Part shown: in pieces, positions 15,197 to 24,000 of the stretch | Layout: each line of letters opens with the position of its first letter | Numbering within the stretch: position 1 is the stretch's first letter | Source of the DNA: DASWHR01 sp036398095 | GTDB lineage: Bacteria; Actinomycetota; AC-67 | NCBI GenBank assembly: GCA_036398095.1 | Contig: DASWHR010000010.1 | Coordinates: 1-64,000 of the forward strand | DNA: 64,000 nt | Direction of reading: 5' to 3' | Translations under genes and position numbers: made by a program | Notes under the pieces: generated by a model | What the model saw: only the letters and a program-made list of their open reading frames with translations | Database searches by the model: none | Told to the model about the DNA's origin: nothing

Positions 15197-16585
15197 TTAG
15201 ATCTCGTCGTCGGGGGCAGCAGTGCGGGCTCGCTGCTCGGGGAGGATGTAGGGGTCGAGGCGGCCGAGTTGGTCGGCGCGGAGGCGGGCGCGGATGATCG
15301 TTCCTTCGTCGGCGTAGCGTTCGGTGACGACGGCACCGGCAGCGTGCAATGCGGCGGCTACGTCGCCGCGATCGTAGGGAATGAGCAGTTCGACTTCGAT
15401 CTCGGGCCGCGGCAGCTGCGCGGCAAGCTCAGCGAGCAGCTCGTCGATCCCGTCACCGCTCAACGCCGACACGAGCACCGCATCGGGGAAGGTTCGGCGC
15501 AGCCGCGCCAGCGTCATCTCGTCCAGTGCGTCGGTCTTGTTCACGACCAGCAACTGCGGGATCTCGGCCGCGCCGATTTCTTGCAGCACTTCCAGCACCG
15601 AGGCGTGCTGCCCGTCGGGATCGGCGGACGAGCCGTCCACGACGTGAACGATCAGATCCGCGCGCGATGCTTCCTCAAGCGTGGACTTGAAGGCTTCGAT
15701 GAGCATGTGGGGCAGGCGCCGCACGAAGCCGACGGTGTCCGACAGCACGCACGAGCGCCCGTCGGGCAGGTCCAGCCGGCGCGTCGTGGGATCCAGCGTC
15801 GAGAACAGCTTGTCTTCGACGAGCACGCCGGCTTGGGTGAGCCGGTTCAGCAGCGTGGACTTGCCGGCATTCGTATAGCCGACGATCGTGGCGGCCGGGA
15901 CGCCGGCGCGTTCGCGCTGCCGGCGCTTCGTGGCGCGCGTGCGGTCCATCTCGCGGATCGAGCGTCGCAGCTTCGAGATGCGCGTCTTGATGCGGCGCCG
16001 GTCCACTTCCAGCTTCGTTTCACCCGGTCCCCGCGTGCCGATCCCGCCGCCGAGCCGCGACATCGACTCGCCCCAGCCTCGCAGCCGCGGGATCAAGTAG
16101 TTGAGTTGCGCCAGCTCGACTTGCATCTTGCCTTCGATCGAATGCGCGTGCTGAGCGAAGATGTCAAGGATCAGCGCGGTCCGGTCGATGACCTTCACTC
16201 CGACGATCTTCTCTAGGTTGCGAAGCTGGCCGGGCGAAAGCTCTTCGTCCACGATCACGGTGTCGGCACCGAGCATCTTCACCGCGTCGCGCACCTCGTC
16301 GGCTTTGCCTTTGCCCAGGAACGTCGCCGGGTCGGGCTTGTCGCGGCGCTGCACGAACGTGTCGAGCACTTCCGAGCCGGCGGTTTCGGCGAGGCGCTGC
16401 AATTCGGCGAGCGAGGCGTCGGCGTCCTCCGGGTCGCGACCGACGGCCAGACCGACCAAAACCGAGCGCTCGAGCCGGACCGCTTCGCGCTCGAGTTCGA
16501 TCGCGCGGAATTCGTCGGAGAGCTGTGAATCGCGCTTGCGACGCTGCTTGTCCTCGCCCTTGTCGTCCTTGGAGCGCCCCCGCAC
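15197..16585 (-). CDS. hflX: Ribosome-associated GTPase HflX
   Basis: The protein is 462 residues from a GTG directly after the dapL stop. The N-terminal HflX domain includes DPATFLGKGKADEV and the glycine-rich linker SRLGGGIGTRGPGETKLE. A coiled segment (about 195-228) leads to the GTPase domain: G1 GYTNAGKS (236-243), switch II region DTVGFVRRLP, G4 NKTD, and a G5-like SALSG. HflX splits stalled ribosomes and is linked to stress recovery. It is last in the operon miaB-miaA-dapF-dapL-hflX. About 20 extra basic/acidic residues precede the usual N-terminus. Confidence 0.97.
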   Translation of the reverse strand: MRGRSKDDKGEDKQRRKRDSQLSDEFRAIELEREAVRLERSVLVGLAVGRDPEDADASLAELQRLAETAGSEVLDTFVQRRDKPDPATFLGKGKADEVRDAVKMLGADTVIVDEELSPGQLRNLEKIVGVKVIDRTALILDIFAQHAHSIEGKMQVELAQLNYLIPRLRGWGESMSRLGGGIGTRGPGETKLEVDRRRIKTRISKLRRSIREMDRTRATKRRQRERAGVPAATIVGYTNAGKSTLLNRLTQAGVLVEDKLFSTLDPTTRRLDLPDGRSCVLSDTVGFVRRLPHMLIEAFKSTLEEASRADLIVHVVDGSSADPDGQHASVLEVLQEIGAAEIPQLLVVNKTDALDEMTLARLRRTFPDAVLVSALSGDGIDELLAELAAQLPRPEIEVELLIPYDRGDVAAALHAAGAVVTERYADEGTIIRARLRADQLGRLDPYILPEQRARTAAPDDEI

Positions 16586-17737
16586 CTACAACACCTTTCG
16601 GATTCGCTGAAGCGCCTCTTCCAGACGATCGTCGGGCGTGGTGATCGAGATCCGAATGTATCCTTCGCCGGCCTCGCCGTATCCCCGCCCGGGCGGAACG
16701 ACCACGCCCGCCTCGTCCAGCAGCAGGGTTGCGAATCCGGCCGAGTCCTGACCGTCGGGCACCGGGATCCACACGTAGACCGCGCCCTTGGGCGCCGGCA
16801 GGCTCCACCCCGAATCGTTGAACGTGGCCACCACCAGATCGCGGCGCGTGGTGTAGAGCGCGATCATGTCCTTCAAGAAATTTTGCGGCCCTTCCAATGC
16901 GGCGATCCCGGCGCGCTGCACGGCGTTGAAGATGCCCGAATCGATATTGGTCTTGACGCGGCCGAGCGCTTCGATCGCGGCGGCGTTGCCGACGACGAAC
17001 CCGATCCGCCAGCCGGTCATGTTGTAGGTCTTCGACAGCGAGTGAAACTCGATTGCGTGATCTTTCGCGCCCGGAACCTGCAACGCGCTAGGCGCGACGT
17101 AGCCGTCGTAGGTGATCTCCGAATACGCGTTGTCGTGGACCAGGAGCAGATCGTTCGCGCGGCAGAAGTCGACGGCCTGGGCGAAATCGTCGAGTGTCGC
17201 GACCGCTGCGGTCGGGTTGCAGGGATAGTTGAGCCAGAACAGCTTCGTCGTGTCGGGAACGGAGATCGAGTTGTAGTCGGGCAAGAAGCCGTTGCCGGCA
17301 TCGAGCGTGAACGGAACCGGGATGCCGCCCGCAAGCCGCGTGCCGATGTCATAGACCGGATACGCCGGGTCGGGCACCAGCGAGACGTCGCCGGGATCGA
17401 TGTAGGCGGTGCACAGGTGCGCGATGCCTTCCTTCGATCCGATCAGCGGCAGCACTTCGGTGTCGGGATCCAGGTCGACGTCGAAACGACGCTCATACCA
17501 GGCGGCGACGGCGCGGCGGAACTCGGGCAGGCCGAAATAGGACGGATACTGATGCGTCGCCGGATCCGCGACGGCCTCTTTCATCGCATCCACGATGTGC
17601 TGCGGCGTGGGACGGTCCGGATCACCGACGCCAAGACTGATCACGTCCATGCCCTCGGCGCGCTTCGCCTGGACCTTGCGGTCGATCTCGGCGAACAGGT
17701 ACGGGGGCAGCGTCTCGATGCGGCGAGCAGGCTTCAC
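16586..17737 (-). CDS. dapL: LL-diaminopimelate aminotransferase
   Basis: The protein is 383 residues from a GTG at 17737 with AGGAGG eight bases upstream. It is a fold-type I PLP aminotransferase. PLP-related residues are Asn174 (NYPCNPT), Asp202/Tyr205 (HDNAYSE), Lys236 (SLSKTYNMTGWRIGF, Schiff base) and Arg244, with a further Arg in GYIRISIT. It resembles the DapL group by MKPARRIETLPPYLFAEID, SLGVGDPDRPTP and HQYPSYFG. DapL converts tetrahydrodipicolinate and glutamate directly to LL-DAP. Location directly after dapF and the presence of dapA and dapB in the window support the role; a general aspartate-type aminotransferase is the alternative. Confidence 0.87.
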   Translation of the reverse strand: MKPARRIETLPPYLFAEIDRKVQAKRAEGMDVISLGVGDPDRPTPQHIVDAMKEAVADPATHQYPSYFGLPEFRRAVAAWYERRFDVDLDPDTEVLPLIGSKEGIAHLCTAYIDPGDVSLVPDPAYPVYDIGTRLAGGIPVPFTLDAGNGFLPDYNSISVPDTTKLFWLNYPCNPTAAVATLDDFAQAVDFCRANDLLLVHDNAYSEITYDGYVAPSALQVPGAKDHAIEFHSLSKTYNMTGWRIGFVVGNAAAIEALGRVKTNIDSGIFNAVQRAGIAALEGPQNFLKDMIALYTTRRDLVVATFNDSGWSLPAPKGAVYVWIPVPDGQDSAGFATLLLDEAGVVVPPGRGYGEAGEGYIRISITTPDDRLEEALQRIRKVL

Positions 17738-17746
17738 GCAATCCTC

Positions 17747-18616
17747 CTAGACGGTTTCGGTCTTGACATGATGCGACACGAAGCGGGGATCGAGCGTTCC
17801 GCGGAAGACCTCTTCGGCCGGGCCGGTCATGAACACGCGACCGTCGCTCGCCCAGTCGATGTCGAGCGTTCCGCCGGGGAGCTTCACGGCGACCTGCCGT
17901 TCGGTGAACCCGCGGAGCGAGGATGCGACGGCGATCGCGCAGGCGCCGGTCCCGCACGCAAGCGTCTCGCCGACGCCGCGTTCCCAGACGCGCGATCGCA
18001 CCTCATTGCGGTTCAAGACTTGGACGAACTCGATGTTGGCGCGCTGCGGGAACAGCGGGAGCATCTCGATCGTCGGCCCCAGGTAGCCGAACGGAACGGC
18101 ATCCAGGTCGGTGACGAAGAGCACGCAGTGCGGGTTTCCCATCGACAGCGCCGTCGCGATGAAGGTGAAGTCGTCCACCTCGATGGTCTCGCGCAGCGCG
18201 TCGTCACCGGGGCCCGACAGCGGGATTCGCTTGCGCTCGATGACCGGCGGGCCCATGTCCACGCGAACGCGCTCGACGTCGCCGCCGGGGCCGCGAAACA
18301 GCTCGAGATCCTTGATGCCCGCGCGCGTGCCGACGCGGAGCTTGTCGCCGCCGACGAGCCCGCGGTCGGCGACGAACTTGGCCAGGCACCGGATGCCGTT
18401 GCCGCACATCTCGGCCGGCTCGCCGTCGGCGTTGTAGTAGTCCATGAAGAAGTCCGCGTCAGTCGCGGGAGCGACGCGGATCAGCCCGTCGGCGCCGATT
18501 CCGAAGTGGCGATCGCACAGCAGGCGAACCATTTCGGCGCCGACCCGGATCCGGTCCTGCAGGTCTTCGATCATCACAAAGTCGTTCCCGGCGCCCTGGC
18601 TTTTCACGAACTGCAT
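17747..18616 (-). CDS. dapF: Diaminopimelate epimerase
   Basis: The protein is 289 residues. It has the two catalytic cysteines of the pyridoxal-independent epimerase: Cys71 in AEMCGNGIRCLAKF and Cys221 in TLACGTGACAIAV. Substrate-binding motifs GAGNDFV (8-14) and SMGNPHCV (158-165) are present. It interconverts LL-DAP and meso-DAP, the form used in peptidoglycan cross-links and for lysine. The dapL start is 9 bases downstream of its stop, giving consecutive pathway steps in one operon; miaA precedes it by 45 bases. Confidence 0.98.
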   Translation of the reverse strand: MQFVKSQGAGNDFVMIEDLQDRIRVGAEMVRLLCDRHFGIGADGLIRVAPATDADFFMDYYNADGEPAEMCGNGIRCLAKFVADRGLVGGDKLRVGTRAGIKDLELFRGPGGDVERVRVDMGPPVIERKRIPLSGPGDDALRETIEVDDFTFIATALSMGNPHCVLFVTDLDAVPFGYLGPTIEMLPLFPQRANIEFVQVLNRNEVRSRVWERGVGETLACGTGACAIAVASSLRGFTERQVAVKLPGGTLDIDWASDGRVFMTGPAEEVFRGTLDPRFVSHHVKTETV

Positions 18617-18661
18617 CGGGTGTCCGCTCTCCTGTCGTGGTCGTGAACGTCGCGCTTTAGT

Positions 18662-19642
18662 CTACTGCGGCCGGAGGGGCGAGCCGCTGTCTTTCCCGCC
18701 GAACCAGACCCCGACCGGATCGGCGATCTGGGCCGGGTCGTCCGCGTCGAACCAGCGGATGCGCGGATCCTTTCGGAACCAGGTCATCTGCCGGCGAGCA
18801 TAGCGCCACGTCGCGGACTCGATCGCCGCCTGCGCCTCATCGAGGCTGATCGTGCCGTCGAGGTGCGCGACGATCTCGCCGTAGGCGATCGCACGCGACG
18901 CGGTGAGTGCGCTGCGAAGCCCGCGGTCCAGGAGCGCGCGGACCTCATCCACAAGACCGGCTTCGAACATCCGGCCCGTTCGTCGCGCGATCCGAGTCTT
19001 GAGGATCTCGGGAGGAAGCGCGATTCCGGCAACGGTCAGATCGTAGGGACTCTCGTACCGGTCCCAGGCTTCGCGGAACGCGCTGAACGGCGACCCCGTC
19101 AGTTGCGTCACCTCGAGCGCACGCACAACGCGGCGAAGGTTCGACGGGTCGATTGAAGCGGCCGCGACCGGATCCAGCGATCGCAGCCGCTCGCGCAACG
19201 CGTCCGGATCCTGTTCGGCTATCGCCGAGCGCACGGCCTCATCCGTCGGGGGGAAGGTCAGGTCGTCGACGACGGCGCGGAAATACAAGCCCGATCCGCC
19301 GACGAGCAACGGCACTCGGCGACCCATCGCGACCCGGCCGATCGCGGCGCGCGCGACCTGCTGGAACTGCGCCACGCTGTAGGGATCGGCGGGGTCGGCG
19401 ATATCGATCAGGTGATGCACGACGCGGTCGCGGTCGGCGGGCGGCGGCTTCGCGGTGCCGATGTCCATGCCGCGGTAGATGGTCATCGAATCCACCGCGA
19501 CGATTTCGGCGCCCATCCGCTCGGCGACGCGCATCGCGATCTCGCTCTTGCCCGATCCCGTCGGCCCGACGATCGCCGCGATGCGGATCTGGGCGGTCGC
19601 CGGGTCGCCGCGCAGCGCGCCGGTCGAGGCAGGCTCGGCCAT
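18662..19642 (-). CDS. miaA: tRNA dimethylallyltransferase
   Basis: The protein is 326 residues. It has the P-loop GPTGSGKS (26-33), DSMTIYRGMDIGTAKP (about 51-66), HHLIDIADP (74-83) and LLVGGSGLYFRAVVDDL. MiaA attaches an isopentenyl group to A37 of tRNAs reading UNN codons; MiaB then methylthiolates it. The miaB stop is 6 bases upstream of this start, so the two modification enzymes are cotranscribed. Length is normal. Confidence 0.98.
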   Translation of the reverse strand: MAEPASTGALRGDPATAQIRIAAIVGPTGSGKSEIAMRVAERMGAEIVAVDSMTIYRGMDIGTAKPPPADRDRVVHHLIDIADPADPYSVAQFQQVARAAIGRVAMGRRVPLLVGGSGLYFRAVVDDLTFPPTDEAVRSAIAEQDPDALRERLRSLDPVAAASIDPSNLRRVVRALEVTQLTGSPFSAFREAWDRYESPYDLTVAGIALPPEILKTRIARRTGRMFEAGLVDEVRALLDRGLRSALTASRAIAYGEIVAHLDGTISLDEAQAAIESATWRYARRQMTWFRKDPRIRWFDADDPAQIADPVGVWFGGKDSGSPLRPQ

Positions 19643-19648
19643 CGCGCT

Positions 19649-20977
19649 CTAGACGAGCGCGGGCGCGGCCGCGTCGAGGAAATGCGGATGCGCGCCGGTG
19701 ATCCGGGCCGTGAGGAACGTTCCGGGGGCGGCCGCGCCGCGGATGTGGGCGATCTTGTTCGTGCGCGTCCGGGTCGTCAGCACCGCCGGGTCCTTCTTGG
19801 ACGGACCTTCCACGAGCACCTCGAAGTGCGCCCCGATCAGCGCGGCGTTCTTCGCAAGCGAGATGCGCTCTTGCGCTTCGACCAGACGGCCGAACCGTTC
19901 GGCGACGACGGCGGGCGGCACCTGCTCGTCATAGCCGGCGGCGTCGGTCCCGGGCCGCGTCGAATACTGGAACGTGTAGGCCGAGTCGAATTGGGCCTGC
20001 TCGACAACGCGCAACGTCTGGGCGAAGTCGTCGTCGGTTTCGCCGGGGAAGCCGACGATGACGTCGGTCGAGACGGCGACGGCCGGGATCGCCTCGCGAA
20101 TCGCATCCAGCCACGCGAGGTAGCGGCCGCTGCGGTAGGAGCGACGCATCCGGGAGAGCACCCGATCCGAGCCCGATTGCAACGGGAAATGGATGTGCTC
20201 GCACACGACCGACGACGATGCCATCGCATCGATCACGTCGGGCGTGAAGTCGTGAGGGTGCGGACTGGTGAACCGCACGCGTCGCAACCCTTCCACGTCG
20301 TCGAGCGCGCGGAGCAGCTCGGCGAACAGCGGCCGGCCGTCCAGGTCGCGGCCGTAGGTGTTGACGTTCTGGCCGAGCAAGGTCACTTCCAAGACTCCCT
20401 CGCCGGCAAGCGCCCGGACCTCATCGAGAATCTCGCCCATCCGGCGGCTGACCTGCTTGCCGCGCACGAGCGGCACGATGCAGAACGTGCAGGCGTTGTC
20501 GCAGCCGACGCTGACGCTGACCCAGGCATGGAACGGATGATCGCGCCGCGCGGGTAGCGCGCTCGGAAATACCTCGGTCTGCTCGCGGAATTCGAACGCG
20601 GTGGCGCCGGTCCGTTCGCGTTCGCGAAGCAACGCGGGAAGCTCGCCGACGGCGAACGTTCCGAACGCGACGTCCACCCACGGCGCCTTCTCGATCACCA
20701 AGCCTTTGTCCTTCTGAACCAGGCAGCCGCCGACCGCGATGCGAAGGTCGGGGTTCGCATCCTTGGCGGGCTTGAGCGCTCCGAGCGCACCGTAGAGCTT
20801 ATTGTCGGCGTTTTCGCGGATGGCACAGGTGTTGAGCAGCACCAGGTCGGCGTCGGAGGCCGTGGCGGCGCGCTCGTAGCCTTCGGCCTCGAGCAACCCG
20901 GAGATGCGCTCCGAATCGTGCTCGTTCATCTGGCAGCCGAAGGTTCGGACGAAATATCGCTTGGTCACGGCGATCAT
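19649..20977 (-). CDS. miaB: tRNA-2-methylthio-N6-dimethylallyladenosine synthase
   Basis: The protein is 442 residues with MiaB architecture. An N-terminal UPF0004 domain has Cys15, Cys51 and Cys85 (FGCQMNEHDSE, NTCAIRENA, GGCLVQ) for the auxiliary cluster. A radical-SAM core has the CxxxCxxC motif Cys159-Cys163-Cys166 (GCDNACTFC). A C-terminal TRAM-like segment has GAHFEVLVEGPSKKD and TNKIAHIRG. It adds a methylthio group to i6A37 of tRNA. It is the first gene of the five-gene operon. The ATG at 20977 is used; a GTG four codons later (VTKRYFVRTFGC) is an alternative. Confidence 0.97.
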   Translation of the reverse strand: MIAVTKRYFVRTFGCQMNEHDSERISGLLEAEGYERAATASDADLVLLNTCAIRENADNKLYGALGALKPAKDANPDLRIAVGGCLVQKDKGLVIEKAPWVDVAFGTFAVGELPALLRERERTGATAFEFREQTEVFPSALPARRDHPFHAWVSVSVGCDNACTFCIVPLVRGKQVSRRMGEILDEVRALAGEGVLEVTLLGQNVNTYGRDLDGRPLFAELLRALDDVEGLRRVRFTSPHPHDFTPDVIDAMASSSVVCEHIHFPLQSGSDRVLSRMRRSYRSGRYLAWLDAIREAIPAVAVSTDVIVGFPGETDDDFAQTLRVVEQAQFDSAYTFQYSTRPGTDAAGYDEQVPPAVVAERFGRLVEAQERISLAKNAALIGAHFEVLVEGPSKKDPAVLTTRTRTNKIAHIRGAAAPGTFLTARITGAHPHFLDAAAPALV

Positions 20978-21013
20978 GCTACCGCTCTCGACGGCGCGTC
21001 ACTCGCGAAAGCG

Positions 21014-21042
21014 AAAGGGCCGGGAGACAATCCCGGCCCTTT
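21014..21042 (-). terminator. Terminator after the DUF11 surface-protein gene
   Basis: AAAGGGCCGGGA (21014-21025) pairs perfectly with TCCCGGCCCTTT (21031-21042) across a five-base loop, starting 14 bases after the stop at 21056. It also separates the surface-protein gene from the miaB operon. Confidence 0.85.
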
Positions 21043-21055
21043 CCCCCTTCGCGTT

Positions 21056-24000
21056 CTAGGCGTCGCTTCGTCCGCTCTTGCGCCGCCCGAGGAGCACCAG
21101 GGCCGCTCCGCCTGCCAGGAACATCAGACCGTAGAGCCAGCCGGCCGGGCCGGTACCGGTCGGAACCAGGCGCACGCCCGCGACCACGGTCACCGTCGCC
21201 GGGTCGGTGTCGCTGACCCGCAGGCCGAGCACGTCCTCGCCCGAGGCGGTCCCGATGTTGGTGATCGCCGTCGTCCCCAGCACCGCGCTGCGCGTCAGGG
21301 TCGCCTTCGCCCCGGCGGCCAGCGATGCGACGGTGCCGATCGTTCCGAGCTTGTCGTCGGTAACGAGGACATCGAACAGCGTCGTGTCACCGGTGTTGGT
21401 GACGACGTAGCTGTAGATGACCGGCGTCCCGAACGTGCCCGACACGGGCGAGACGGTCTTGTTCAGGTCGATGTCGGGAGCGATCAGATCCACGACGTGG
21501 TCGTCATCGTCGGTCACGGTGACGCTATTGCCTACGCCGGTCGCGGTTGCCGTGTTCGGCAGCGGATCCGGGTCGGTGGCGGTGATGATATGGTCGCAGG
21601 TGTAGATCCACGTCTCACCCACCTCGAGCAGCCCGTCGCCGTCGTCGCCGAGCCGGAACGCCGGCGCGGCATCGCAGTTCGGGTCGGTCACCGCCACCTG
21701 CGCGAGCGGCGTGAGCGTCGTCGTCGTCACGGCCATCGTGTAGGAAGCCGTGTCGCCGCGATGCGCGAGATCCGGTCCCTCTTTGACGATGTTGATTCCG
21801 ACGGGGCAATCCACCACGATCGTCGCGTTGGCTTGCGCCGAGCCGTCGTTGCTCGTCGTGACCGCGGCGACGTTGACGATCGCACCGCATGTGAGCCCCG
21901 TGGTCGGCGACGAGATGTGCACGGTCGCAACGGCCGCCGGGGCCATCGTGCCGAGACTGCACGTAAGCGTGCCGCTCGTGATCGAGCAGGATGCCGCCGC
22001 GGTGCCGCCGTCGATCGTCCACGACAAGCCGGGGTTGCCCGGCAGCGTGTCGGTCACGGTGACGCCCCGCGCCTCGCCGGCCCCATCGTTGCGGACGGTG
22101 ATCGTGAACCCGATCGCCTCACCGGCCGTCACGGCTGCGTCGTCGGCGGTTTTGACGATCTGGATCGAGGCGCAGTCAACCTGCGTCGCGTCACTGTCGG
22201 TGACGTCGGCGTGGTTGGAGGCCGACGCCGTGGCGGTGTTGTCGTAGGTTCCGCACGACGCCCCGGTCGTGGCCGATGCAACGTGGACCGTCGCACTCGT
22301 CGCCGGGCCCATGTCCCCGAGGTCGCATTCGAGCGAGCCGCCGGTGATGGTGCACGAACCGGCCGCGGTGCCACCGTCGATGCTCCAAGCGATTCCGGGA
22401 CCGGACGGCAGCGGATCGGAGACGACCACGTCGCGCGCCGACCCGGGTCCGTCGTTGAAGACGGTGATCGTGAAGCCGATCGGGTCGCCCGCGGTCACGG
22501 ACGCGTCGTCGGCCGTCTTGACCAGTCGCAGCGACGGGCAGCGAACCTGAATCGAAGCGCTCGCCTCGTCGCTGCCGTCGTTGGTCGTGGTCACGCTCGC
22601 CGTGTTCTGGAGCGTTCCGCACGACGCGAACGTCGTCGGGCTGGACACGTGAACGGTCGCCGTTGCGCCGGCCGACATAGTGCCGAGCGCGCAGGCCAGG
22701 GTGCCGCCTGCGATGGCGCACGAACCGGCCGCGGTTCCGCCGTCGATCGTCCAGGTCAGTCCGGCCGCGGCGGGAAGCGGGTCGCTCACGGTGACGTCGT
22801 ATGCCGCGCCGCTGCCGTCGTTGTGGACGGTCACGGTGAATCCGACGGGATCTCCGGCGCTGACGATTCCGGAGTCGGCCGACTTCTCGATCGAGATGTC
22901 GGCGCAGCGGACCTGAATCGTGGCGGCGTCGGTCGCCGTTCCGTCGTTGCTCGCCGTCACGGTGGCCGAGTTGTCGATCGTGCCGCATGATGCGGCGGTC
23001 GTGGCGCTCGAGATGTGCACGCTTCGTACGGCCCCGAACGGCATCGTCCCGAAGGAGCACGACAGAACGCCGCCGGCGATCGAGCATGCCGCCGCGCCGC
23101 TGCCGCCGTCGATGTGCCAGGACAGGCCGGCCGCGGACGGAAGCGTGTCGGTCACGGTCACGTTGTACGCGTCGCCGTCACCCGTGTTCGAGATCACCAG
23201 CAGGAAGCCGATCTGATCCCCGGCGTTGACGACCGCGGCGTCCTCGACCTTGAGGATGTTCACCGTTGCGCACCGAACCTCGAGCGAGGCGCGGTCGTGG
23301 TGATCGCCGGCGTTGCTGGAATGGACGCTTGCGACGTTGTCATAGGTCCCGCAATCGTCCGCGTCTGAGGCAGCCTGGACGTGCACTGTGAACGACGTGC
23401 CGGCCGCCATCGTGCCGATCGTGCAGGTCAGGGTGCCGCCGGCGATCGAGCATCCGGCCTTCGCCGGCGAGATCACCCAGGCGAAGTCGCCCGGCAGCGG
23501 GTCGGTCATGACCACGTCGAATGCCGAGCCGGGGCCGTCGTTGTGCACGGCGATGGAGAAGCCGACCGTGTCGGCGGCGGAAACCGACGAGTCGTCGGCG
23601 GTCTTGACGATGCGCAGGTCGGGGCAGTCCACGCGGACCGAGGCCTGCGACGAGTCCGTGCCGTCATTGGTCGTCGTCACCGATCCGGTGTTGTTCACCA
23701 CGCCGCACGAGGACGGCGTCGTCGGGCTGATCAGGTGAACAGTCCGAACCGCTCCGGCGCTCATCGTGCCGATCGCGCACGTGAGCGTGCCGCCGGCGAT
23801 GACACACGATCCGGCCGCGGATCCTGCGTCGACCGTCCAGAGGAGTCCGGCGGCGGCCGGCAGCACGTCGGTGACGACGACGCCGAAGGCGGAGCCGGAT
23901 CCATGGTTGGTGATAGTCAGCGTGAAGCCGATCGGCTGTCCGGCACTGACGGCCGGCGCGTCCGGCGTCTTGTCGATGTCGATGTCGGCGCAGTTGACGA